Origin: Bacteroides sp.
GTDB taxonomy: Bacteria; Bacteroidota; Bacteroidia; Bacteroidales; Muribaculaceae
Assembly: GCA_014802175.1 (NCBI GenBank)
Contig: JAAVCU010000008.1
Span: 60,643 to 93,157, forward strand
Reading direction: 5' to 3'
DNA length: 32,515 nt
Positions within the stretch are counted from its first letter, which is position 1; each line of letters opens with the position of its first letter. The notes under the pieces are model-generated. The model worked only from the letters and a program-made list of their open reading frames with translations. It was not told the DNA's origin and did no database searches. Of this stretch, positions 1 through 8,200 are shown piece after piece. Made by a program: the position numbers and the translations under genes.

Positions 1-390
1 GACATGATGACCATGCTCCTCGCCTGCATAGCCGGCATATCACTGCTTGTAGGCGGTATCGGAATCATGAACATCATGTATGTCTCAGTAACCGAACGCA
101 CGCGCGAAATCGGTCTGCGAATGTCTATCGGCGCCCGCGGAATCGATATCCTCTCTCAATTCCTGATCGAAGCGGTCATCATCAGCGTAAGCGGAGGTAT
201 AATCGGAATACTCGTCGGGTGTCTGGCAACGTGGCTTGTACACGTAATCGCCCACTGGCCCGTCTACATCCAGCCCTACTCCGTGCTCCTCTCATTCGCC
301 GTCTGCACCGTCACCGGCATCTTCTTCGGCTGGTATCCTGCCAAGAAAGCCGCCGGCCTCGACCCCATCGAAGCAATAAGATATGAATAA
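1..390 (+). CDS. MacB-type ABC transporter permease, C-terminal part (5' end outside window)
   Basis: This is the last 129 residues of an inner-membrane permease of the MacB/FtsX family, which works with an ABC ATPase to drive efflux or lipoprotein/peptide transport through the envelope. The frame is open from base 1, so the true start lies upstream. It shows the typical final FtsX domain: a hydrophobic helix ending in GGIGIMNIM, then the family signature TERTREIGLRMSIGAR, a second helix around residues 55-80, a third around 90-110, and the usual ending in which PAKKAAGLDPIEAIRYE closes the protein. Length and order match the C-terminus of full MacB permeases of about 400 residues. A terminator follows at 431-472, so this is probably the last gene of its operon. 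The substrate cannot be told from this fragment. Confidence 0.92.
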   Translation, partial: DMMTMLLACIAGISLLVGGIGIMNIMYVSVTERTREIGLRMSIGARGIDILSQFLIEAVIISVSGGIIGILVGCLATWLVHVIAHWPVYIQPYSVLLSFAVCTVTGIFFGWYPAKKAAGLDPIEAIRYE

Positions 391-427
391 GAAAGTAATG
401 ATATAAGGTTTGTGTTTGATTTATGTG

Positions 428-472
428 AAAGGGGGCTGCCTGGAAGTGATTCTCGGCAGTCTCCGCTTTTTT
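428..472 (+). terminator. Rho-independent terminator after MacB permease
   Basis: Arms 431-440 and 455-464 pair over 10 bp with two G-U pairs. They are followed by GCTTTTTT at 465-472. The position just behind the permease stop fits the end of its transcript. Confidence 0.75.
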
Positions 473-610
473 ACATCGATATATATCAAATTTATCCCCA
501 AAAATTTGCGTCATTAAGACGCAGTTATTAAATTCGTGGGAAAGAAATTGTTTTAAACAACTTCATAATGACTCAACACGCTGTTGCAACTTATCACTAA
601 TTAAGAATTG

Positions 611-1135
611 ATGAACGCTGTTACACTAATGATAAAATCGTATTTCGACGAAAATGAATGGAAATACGAACTTGAAGAGAATGAAGAAGAGAAAATAGAC
701 ACCTTCCAGACCGGCTTCAACCTCAAGAATGAATCTGTAAACATCTTCGTTCGCGTCTTCACCGACCGCGACATGTACAAGATAATCGGTTTCTCCGACT
801 CAACCAAAGTACCGATGAGTTGCATTAACGGTGGCTTATGGGCTGTAAACAAAGTCAATCAGAACCTGATACAAGGATGCTTCTTCCTCGACACCGACGA
901 CGGCAGCATAGGCTTCTTCTCCGGCACGCACACCGACGGACTCACCTTCTCCGAAGAGACCTTCCACTCCTCCTTCCATGTAGCCGTAGAATGTCTCGAC
1001 AACGAAGTGGCGCAGATCATCAAGAACGCCGTCACCTACGAACCGCCGTTGAGCCAGCCCGCACCGACGTTGGTAGTGACCCCGCGCTCCTCCTTCCTCT
1101 CCCGCCTCCTCCGCCCCTTCCGCTCCCGCCGCTAA
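611..1135 (+). CDS. YbjN-like small protein
   Basis: A soluble protein of 174 residues. No signal peptide or membrane segment is visible. The pattern of a charged N-terminal helix, strands around residues 40-60 (NIFVRVFTDRDMYKIIGF), a helix with a doubled asparagine motif, a strand with LDTDDGSIGF, and a final helix matches the YbjN / type III chaperone-like fold. Proteins of that fold are small, often dimeric, and mostly of unknown function or chaperone-like. I chose ATG 611; an in-frame TTG lies directly before it and is less likely. The last 20 residues are a basic, arginine-rich tail encoded by an extremely C-rich stretch, which is odd next to the acidic body and might bind nucleic acid or membrane. 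It stands alone between a terminator and the structured RNA region. Family assignment is moderate. Confidence 0.72.
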   Translation: MNAVTLMIKSYFDENEWKYELEENEEEKIDTFQTGFNLKNESVNIFVRVFTDRDMYKIIGFSDSTKVPMSCINGGLWAVNKVNQNLIQGCFFLDTDDGSIGFFSGTHTDGLTFSEETFHSSFHVAVECLDNEVAQIIKNAVTYEPPLSQPAPTLVVTPRSSFLSRLLRPFRSRR

Positions 1136-1210
1136 CCCCACCGCCTCCTTTTCAAGTGATACATAAGACGTATAATTTTCCACTAAACGACAAAAAGTTT
1201 ACATTAATGA
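1136..1210. other. Intergenic stretch before the RNA promoter
   Basis: No convincing gene or terminator is visible here. The first bases continue the pyrimidine-rich strand of the preceding gene, and the rest is AT-rich DNA leading into the promoter. The whole gene-free interval runs from 1136 to 1656; the structured part is described separately. Confidence 0.5.
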
Positions 1211-1247
1211 TTGTAATTAGAAAAAAATTTTTATAAATTTGCAAATG
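1210..1247 (+). promoter_or_regulatory. Bacteroidetes-type promoter before the structured RNA and the eight-gene operon
   Basis: TAAATTTG at 1234-1241 is an exact match to the Bacteroidetes -7 element TAnnTTTG. TTG at 1211-1213 sits 20 bases upstream and fits the -33 element. Transcription should begin near 1248. No other promoter this good is visible before 1657, so the same start may drive both the RNA and the operon behind it. Confidence 0.68.
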
Positions 1248-1640
1248 CAGACCGCCTTGCGGAAGCCCCGGTCTGGGGTAAAGAGAGGTGGGATGTGATA
1301 GTGACGCGATTCTTCGCGTCCAAATAAATATTTTAAGAAAGCGTATACTTGACGCTTGATTCTTGACTATCGGGAATTCTCGCAAAATTCACATTGGAGT
1401 CAGGGATGAAGCAACGGTAGATGCCCGTGGATTGTAATCAACGCGCTGTATACGGATTCCGTGAGGAATCTGTATACAGGGTGCTATTACATACACAAGC
1501 GTGGGCTTCTGCGTTGCTCGTTCAGCTCCAATAGGCAATGCGAGAAGCCTCCGATAGTGGAACGAGTAACAGGAACAGACAACTCACGCTTCTTTTATAC
1601 CCGAACCGCTCGAATCCGGAGATGTCTATAGAGCAATAAT
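1248..1640 (+). ncRNA. Candidate structured RNA or long 5' leader (family not recognised)
   Basis: This region has no plausible gene but is dense in pairing arms. The local hairpins are 1248-1253/1270-1275, 1303-1308/1315-1320 and 1339-1344/1352-1357. The strongest hairpin is 1446-1460/1465-1479, 15 bp with one G-U pair and a GUGA tetraloop of the GNRA class, flanked by 1433-1438/1486-1491. A long-range stem joins 1366-1373, 1377-1384 and 1394-1399 with 1551-1558, 1539-1546 and 1526-1531. An outer stem is 1497-1503/1585-1591. A pseudoknot pairs 1517-1523 with 1560-1566. A promoter sits directly upstream. No U-run terminator lies before the next gene, so the RNA may be processed from, or act as, the operon leader. 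It lacks hallmark sequences of tmRNA and RNase P. The ends are approximate. Confidence 0.6.
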
Positions 1641-1656
1641 TGATTTGAACCACATC

Positions 1657-3168
1657 ATGGCTCGCAGAACATCCCATAATTCAAATTCTCGCTCTCGCAA
1701 CCGCTCAGCGAAAAAAGGTGGAAGCTCCACCTCCAAGATTGTTATTGTTGCTTTATCTCTTATCGCTTTAGCAGGGATAGGTTTCGGAGTATGGAAATTG
1801 CTGGCGCCTACAGAAGATTATAAATTCTCCCGTAAACATCTTGATACATATATCAAACTAAAATCCAATATTCATCCCGAATTACTTGGCGATGGTGCCG
1901 GTGTGTATGTAGATATGTCTGATGGAATGAATTTTGCCTATTCCTCAGCCGAGAGTAAGGCAATTCTTCAGGGTGTCATAAATAAGTTTGCAAATGATCG
2001 CGCCATAAATTTCTATGAATTGTCAAATTCACAAATTTCTCCCCTGGAATTAGGTCACACAGAACTTTATAATTATATGCTCAACCCTGCCAACTATAAG
2101 AAGCAAAAAGCTCCGATTGAAAAGACTTTGGAGAAAATTCTCTCTGCTAATCAACCGGCATTGTTGATGACAGACTTTGAAGAATATAAAGGAGGGGTGA
2201 TTGAACAAGCAGCCTACGCAAAACGATATTTCATAGATTGGCTTGCAAAGGGATATAATATCACTTTCTACAAATGGAATTTCACAGAAAATAGAAAAGA
2301 GAAGAATATGTTTCTCGCCGTGTTTGACGACAATGCAAATCGTCTAAACAATTTAGTTGCCACAGCTGTCAAGCTCTCCAATCCAAACCTCGCCACATTT
2401 GTGTTGGGTGGCCGAGAGTTTGCTTATCCAGTTTCTTCACTATATCCCTCACTTAAAGAGGGAGGGAATTATCACAATAGTAAAGGACAGGATGTTGTCA
2501 CAAACGTTCTTTCCAATGGTGGCGCAGAAGATTTTATAAGCTATTCAAAACCATTTGCAAGTGCCAATGGAGAAGCCGGTAAGTTTGCTCCTCTCGACAA
2601 CCTTTACGGTGCACTTGCAGAATATTATCCCATCGGTGTCAGCTGGGCAGATGCCATCTCAAACTCCAAACAGATGCAACAAGAGGGAATCGCCTCAGAA
2701 GATATTTTTAACCATCTCCTATCAAATCTATATGTTGATTTTGGGGCTCAAAACGGTTATAACATAGAAGCTATTGAGGTTCGCACTTTCGATATGCATT
2801 CAACCATGAAAGAGATTGCCAACAACGACTCAACTTATACTGAACCGAATGCTCCTGAAGTAAATGTCTTTCTTACGGCTGATATGAAGACTCCTGACGG
2901 AATCCCATCCGGTTGGAAAGAGATCACTGTTGATTTCGATCCAAAATTTAACGGAACCTTTACAGAAGGGATATCAGGTTCAGATCTTATGAGAGCTAAT
3001 ATCGTCATCTCAAAAGTATCAGCAAATATAAACGAGGCCATCGGTTTCTTCTCCTGGCCGGGAAATATGTCTCTTGCCAACTCGGTCAAGGAAACACTGA
3101 TAGCCGGATCGAGCAATCCTCAGGGACGAATCCTTTATACATATTATCTTAAGACATTAGCAGAATAA
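1657..3168 (+). CDS. Membrane-anchored protein with vWA-like DxSxG motif (first gene of cytoskeleton-like operon)
   Basis: A 503-residue protein. Residues 1-27 are Ser/Arg/Lys-rich and should stay in the cytoplasm. Residues 28-46 form one hydrophobic membrane helix, so the remaining 450 residues are predicted to be periplasmic. The soluble part starts with a strand carrying VDMSDGM (Asp86, Ser88, Gly90), which resembles the metal-site motif of von Willebrand A domains. It is followed by a helix and by a second buried strand LLMTDFEEY (Asp173), at the place where vWA folds carry further metal ligands. I see no signal cleavage site. ATG 1657 is preferred over an in-frame TTG at 1645. The next gene begins 61 bases on. 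Metal-dependent partner binding is an inference from the motif; the fold assignment is moderate and the family is not one I can name. Confidence 0.78.
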   Translation: MARRTSHNSNSRSRNRSAKKGGSSTSKIVIVALSLIALAGIGFGVWKLLAPTEDYKFSRKHLDTYIKLKSNIHPELLGDGAGVYVDMSDGMNFAYSSAESKAILQGVINKFANDRAINFYELSNSQISPLELGHTELYNYMLNPANYKKQKAPIEKTLEKILSANQPALLMTDFEEYKGGVIEQAAYAKRYFIDWLAKGYNITFYKWNFTENRKEKNMFLAVFDDNANRLNNLVATAVKLSNPNLATFVLGGREFAYPVSSLYPSLKEGGNYHNSKGQDVVTNVLSNGGAEDFISYSKPFASANGEAGKFAPLDNLYGALAEYYPIGVSWADAISNSKQMQQEGIASEDIFNHLLSNLYVDFGAQNGYNIEAIEVRTFDMHSTMKEIANNDSTYTEPNAPEVNVFLTADMKTPDGIPSGWKEITVDFDPKFNGTFTEGISGSDLMRANIVISKVSANINEAIGFFSWPGNMSLANSVKETLIAGSSNPQGRILYTYYLKTLAE

Positions 3169-3229
3169 TACAGCTCTAACAAAAGACCAAGAAACAAACA
3201 TAACATTCTAAACTTAATATTTTACGTAT

Positions 3230-3571
3230 ATGAATCAACATTCTATGAGCGAGGCCTATATGTGGGCTTTTATCATCATGGTAATTTTCTTTGTAGTAGC
3301 CGTCATTGTGGCTAATCTCATCCCTTACAAACCCAAGAATCCCGGTACAACTCCGAGACGAATCTGTTTCTGGACATTAGGTGTTGCCACAGGGGTTGTG
3401 GCTTTCGTGGTTAACTCCATTATCGCACAAGGGATTCTGGTGCCTAACATTAAAAGTGATTTTCTAATGCATTCTGCCATTGCTTCCGCACTGTTTGTGA
3501 TCATATACATTCTTCTTGGATTCTCGGTAAGCAAAATATTCTCTTCCTCCAAAGTAGGCACCTGGTTCTAA
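3230..3571 (+). CDS. Small three-helix inner-membrane protein
   Basis: A 113-residue protein with three hydrophobic segments, about residues 11-30, 47-67 and 82-103, joined by short loops. The loop after the first helix (PYKPKNPGTTPRR) is basic and so probably cytoplasmic, which puts the N-terminus outside. No catalytic or channel motif is visible. It lies 61 bases after the vWA-like gene and 39 bases before the tubulin-like gene, all on the same strand. A role as membrane partner or anchor for the operon's products is likely from context only. I do not recognise the family. Confidence 0.75.
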   Translation: MNQHSMSEAYMWAFIIMVIFFVVAVIVANLIPYKPKNPGTTPRRICFWTLGVATGVVAFVVNSIIAQGILVPNIKSDFLMHSAIASALFVIIYILLGFSVSKIFSSSKVGTWF

Positions 3572-3610
3572 CTTTCCACAGGATCTCTTCTTAATTAACG
3601 ATTTCACTGC

Positions 3611-5272
3611 ATGGATAAATTTTTCTTGATAGCAATAGGCGGCACAGGCATGAGATGCCTTGAATCATTCGTTCACTTATGCGCAGCCGGATTGTTTGAT
3701 AATCAAACTATAGAGATTCTAACTCTCGATACAGACCAGAACAATGGCAACAAAGAGAGGGTAGAGAATCTTATTGACCTTTACAATAAAGTAAAGACAA
3801 ACGATAACGCAACACGGGGAGGAGAGCAGAGAAGCAATACTTTCTTCTCTGCAAAATTGAATCTCTACAAATTTTTCACGGATTATTCGGTTGCTAAAAG
3901 AATGACCCTTAGCGCGCTCGCTGCCACACAAAATCTCACAAATGAGCAACGACGAGACAACCAGGATCTTAACGATCTGCTTTTTGACCGGGAATCGGTA
4001 CAGCAATTTAAACTTGATCACGGCTACCGTGCACAGACACACCTCGGTTCTCTGTTAATGTACCATGGCATTCTTGAAGCAGCTATTAATGCAAAAAAAG
4101 GAGATAGTAATGTGAAGCCCCAAGAGAAAGAGCTGAGTAAGTATCTGCAACTCCTGAACCAAAATTCTGCCAATGCACGTGTATTTGTATTCGGCAGTGT
4201 ATTCGGAGGCACGGGAGCATCCTCAATACCGGTAATCCCAATTGCGATCAGCGAGGCATTACGAATTCTCACTGGAGGTAATAATGTGCTCAACCTAAAT
4301 AAAGTACTTTTCGGATCAACACTCCTAACGGATTACTTCAAATTCAACACTCCAACTAATGCCCAACTCAAGCAAGACAAAGTTATTGCTGATTCACATA
4401 ACTTTGCGCTTAACTCTCAAGCTGCGCTGAGTTTTTATAATGAAGATGCTACTGTGCGTAAAACATACAAACGCATGTATCATATCGGTTGGCCAAGCAC
4501 ACTGAAGATTAATTATTCTGAGGGAAATGCCGGTAACATTACAACTGGTGGTAATGAACAGAAAAATGCCTGTCACGTTGCTGAATTGATGTGCGCTGTT
4601 GCAGCCTACGATTTCTTTAATGCCAACCGAAAGGAACTTGAAAGTATAGGTGAGGCTGAATATAATTTCCGCACGGTTGGCGTTGACGATAATGGGAATA
4701 TGCAATTAACGGGCGCAAGTTTTGTTGGAGAAGAAAGAGGTGAGATTTTTGAGAATAAATTAGGCGCGCTTCTATCTCTGGCACACATCATTCTATCAAA
4801 ATTCGAAGGAGCACACGAAGACACTAACGGAACTGCATCATTACTGAATTACCTTAATGATGCCAAATTCCCGGTATATAATGAACTTAATGATACCCAG
4901 TGTGCAGAGATTGATGAATACCTCAAGGAATTCGGCTACAAATTCACGAAAGGAGATGTTAACTTCGGCTGGATATATCAGATTTTCAAATCTGTAGGGG
5001 CAGGTAAGTTCATTTTTGCTCCTGATGCCTTCGCCACTGATATCGATAGTTTGCACGATATAGACCCCGGCACAATTTTTGCCGATGAGCAACATCATTG
5101 GAATAAGTCTGGCTTAATTGGAAGCGGAGCAACAAAACGTTTCAATACTCTCGTTGACCTTCTTAAGAAAGAAGATACTTTGCCGGACGAGGCCCAAGGT
5201 ACCACGCTAAAGGAGGAATTCTTAGCACAACTCTACAACGCAATCACGATTGCCCAACATTTTAATGAATAA
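3611..5272 (+). CDS. Tubulin/FtsZ-superfamily protein (Tubulin_2-like)
   Basis: A 553-residue cytoplasmic protein with the layout of a bacterial tubulin-like GTPase. The N-terminus is a strand followed by a glycine loop, AIGGTGMRCLES (GGTG at residues 10-13), as in the first nucleotide loop of FtsZ/tubulin. A second strand around residues 36-42 ends in acidic LTLDTDQNN. The hallmark T4 loop is FGGTGASS (Gly199 to Ser204), preceded by the strand VFVFGSV and followed by a helix, which corresponds to the tubulin signature GGGTGSG. It is longer than FtsZ (about 380 residues) and carries a divergent C-terminal half, as in the Tubulin_2 family. GTP binding is expected; filament formation is inference. 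The stop is 3 bases before the next start, so it is translationally close to the actin-like gene. Some FtsZ-like families are known to travel with vWA proteins, which fits the first gene here. Confidence 0.85.
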   Translation: MDKFFLIAIGGTGMRCLESFVHLCAAGLFDNQTIEILTLDTDQNNGNKERVENLIDLYNKVKTNDNATRGGEQRSNTFFSAKLNLYKFFTDYSVAKRMTLSALAATQNLTNEQRRDNQDLNDLLFDRESVQQFKLDHGYRAQTHLGSLLMYHGILEAAINAKKGDSNVKPQEKELSKYLQLLNQNSANARVFVFGSVFGGTGASSIPVIPIAISEALRILTGGNNVLNLNKVLFGSTLLTDYFKFNTPTNAQLKQDKVIADSHNFALNSQAALSFYNEDATVRKTYKRMYHIGWPSTLKINYSEGNAGNITTGGNEQKNACHVAELMCAVAAYDFFNANRKELESIGEAEYNFRTVGVDDNGNMQLTGASFVGEERGEIFENKLGALLSLAHIILSKFEGAHEDTNGTASLLNYLNDAKFPVYNELNDTQCAEIDEYLKEFGYKFTKGDVNFGWIYQIFKSVGAGKFIFAPDAFATDIDSLHDIDPGTIFADEQHHWNKSGLIGSGATKRFNTLVDLLKKEDTLPDEAQGTTLKEEFLAQLYNAITIAQHFNE

Positions 5273-5275
5273 TCC

Positions 5276-8200
5276 ATGACGAACAAACCATTAACCATAG
5301 ACGTAACACAGGCGGCTGCCCAGACCGGAACTCTTAACGAATGGTCGCATATGGGCAATACGTCCGTTTTTATAAAAAATATTATAACTCCACCATTAGG
5401 ACAGAATACAAACGTCGGTCAGCTGGTGTCTGGTATACCTACAGCCTTTGCCCGGGTGGATCTATTTAAAACTGCACTGGATCACGTTGCCACGCATGGA
5501 TCAGACAGATCCCAAAACAACCTTGTTGGTTATTATACCCAGCTTGTTGACGAATGGAAAGGGCTGATCGCGTGTATGGCTCTGGATTATGCCCACATAA
5601 GTGTTCGTCGCATTGATCTTGCATACAGCGATGGTAAAGGAGTTGCGTCGACTCAAAACGTATATGAGCCCAAGGGTGCGTTCGGCAACATGCTTTTGAA
5701 GAGAACCTCCCGTTGGTGTGAGCAGAATCTTCCGCCCAATCAGACGGCAGTTCCATTCTTGAATGTGATTAAATATCGTGACAAGGTAGTAGGGGCAACG
5801 GCTCCGGAATCGCTGTTATTTACCTCCTCTGGGTATATATGTGAGCATACGGACGAGACTCCATGGATTGACATAAAAAGCGGCCGTTTTATTGATCCGT
5901 TGAAATCCTCAATGCGTCCGGTTCAGATTGCCGCACTACACGCATATGTTGCACATTTGCTCTCCGGTCTTGTGGCTACAGAAGCATATTATTCTCAATT
6001 GCCCGCCGCAGAAGGAGTTGATTACATTTCTATACGTAAAGTTCTTTCTGATTGGAAGGATAATATTGAAGAGCGTGCTAACAGAGATGATATCGAACTG
6101 TCTATAGGCAGCATACCTCCTGTCAGCGCAGCTTTCGGTGGTCCTTTTGAGAACTTATTCTGCCATCAGGACATTCTGAATGGAGCAGAGGGAGAAATAT
6201 CCGAAAATGAGGTTAAAGGTGGAATACAATTCGATCCAAACGATCTGCTTCTTGAAGATACAGCAAGAATAGCCAAACTCAATCTCAATATACGCCCCGA
6301 GGAACTGAAGGACCTTCCGATCCTTGTGCTTGCAGCAGAAGTAAAAGATATGCAGGAAAAGGCATATTTTGCGTTGCCTTTAAGCGCTCAGGGATTGAAT
6401 GTATTTGGTAAGAATGTTGCGGCATTGGTTGGTATGTCTGACACTACGGCCATAAAATCGAAATTGGAAGCTAAATATGATCCCTCCTCCCGCCAAGGAA
6501 ATCTTGAAGTGATTCTGACCCTTATCACCAATTCCGGTAGTCGCCGCCAATTCAAGAAGATCTATACATGCGACAATGCCATAAATAATAACGACATATT
6601 GATCTGGCCGAACTTTATTTCACCTCAGTGGAACGCTTATTTTATGTATAATGAGCTTCCTCACAACGGCACAAGCCAGACATATCGCGCATTTCCCTTT
6701 GTGGGTGAAATGGATGAAAATTACTTCCGTATCATAGTCGATGATCAGAAGCAGCCGGTGCTTCTCGCCAATGATGGAAGGATCACGGCCCGTAAAGAGA
6801 TTGTCAATGCAGAGATTCTGGTTAAATCAGACGATGCAGTTGCCGACAATCCTTATAAATACGAGATTTATCGCTCCGACAAACCGTTCAAAGGTGTAAG
6901 ATTGCTGTCGCCAACCGGTAGTGAAGGAGGTTATTTGCTTATTAATTACAGTTCATCCAGCTCAACCTTACCCCGCGACTGGATGCGTCCGGGCGACACC
7001 CCATACCTTGAAAATGTAAGATTAGGTATAGACTTTGGAAGCACCAATACATCTATCGCCTATTCGAGCGACGAGGGTGAAAGCGGATTCAACTTTGTAA
7101 GTCAACGGGTATCTTTGATGGGAAACGAATTACCTGGACACCCCGTTTTCCCAAAGGAGAATCAAGTGTTCTTCTTTCAAGGGGTAGGAGGGCCTGTTTG
7201 CTCAAATAGTATAAAGAGCGTGCTCACTCTTCATGACAACCGCCGACTTCCTGACCTTAAGCCAGGTCAAAGCCTGAAGATGCGCAATGAATGTGAAGTG
7301 GTAGGTGGTTTTCCTTGTTTTACCGACAACCTACCATTTGCCAATTCCGACAAGAGTAAGATCACTCTTCACTATCCCAACGGAGTAGGAGAGGTCATTC
7401 AGATTCACAATATGAAGTGGGAGGACAATGATGATGACAAGGCTCATAAAAGTGCATTTCTACGAACTCTGATGCTTCAGGTTTATGCAACACTCTTTGT
7501 TCAAGGAAAGGTTCCAGTAAGTGTAAAATGGTCATACCCGTCGGCAATGGCAGGTCAACTACTTTACTCCTATCAGGGCATCTGGCAGACACTATCGGGA
7601 ATTTCTCCGGTACTTGATACTGATGGCAAGCCTTATCAGTTAAGTATAAGCAAATATACTGATTCGCGGACATTCGGCAACCAAATTGGAGCAGGATCCT
7701 TCGGAAATTCCAATCCATCCGTAAATGACGGATTTGGAAGTTCCTTCGGTGGGAATTCTTCATCAGGTTTTGGCGGTGGATTCAATGACTCTCCATCCGG
7801 CTTTGGCAACGGCTTTGGTGCTTCAACAAATAACGGTTTTGGAGGAGGATTTGAAGATAATGCGTTTTCTTCCGGTTCAGATGGATTTGGGATTGGAAAT
7901 ACGTTTGATTCTAATCCTAATCCTACGCATGAAAGCGGCACGGCTGCTCAAACCGACTTTATGCCTGACGATCCGGACAAGGAGATAAGCTACGACCCGG
8001 AACCATTATATACAATGGAGAATGCCGGCGACAACCCGAGCCTTTCAGAAGCCGAAGCGGTTGCCAACTTCATTACCACACGCTATGCAAAGGAGACCAA
8101 TGTTCTCAATCTCTGTTTTGACGTAGGTGGAAGCACTACAGATATTTCAGCACTCTTCTACCTCAAAGGTAATATTACAATGATAAAGCAGAATTCATTG

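Noticed and set aside
836-1183. Minus-strand 115-codon open frame over the YbjN-like gene
   Set aside because: Gly/Glu-rich translation of the antisense strand, no family features, and it covers a better-supported gene.
838-1236. Plus-strand 132-codon open frame with arginine- and proline-rich product
   Set aside because: It is a shadow of the YbjN-like gene in another frame; its composition comes only from the C-rich stretch.
1248-1640. tmRNA or RNase P RNA
   Set aside because: The size fits, but the conserved tmRNA T-arm and CCA end and the RNase P core motifs (GGAAAGTCC type) are not present.
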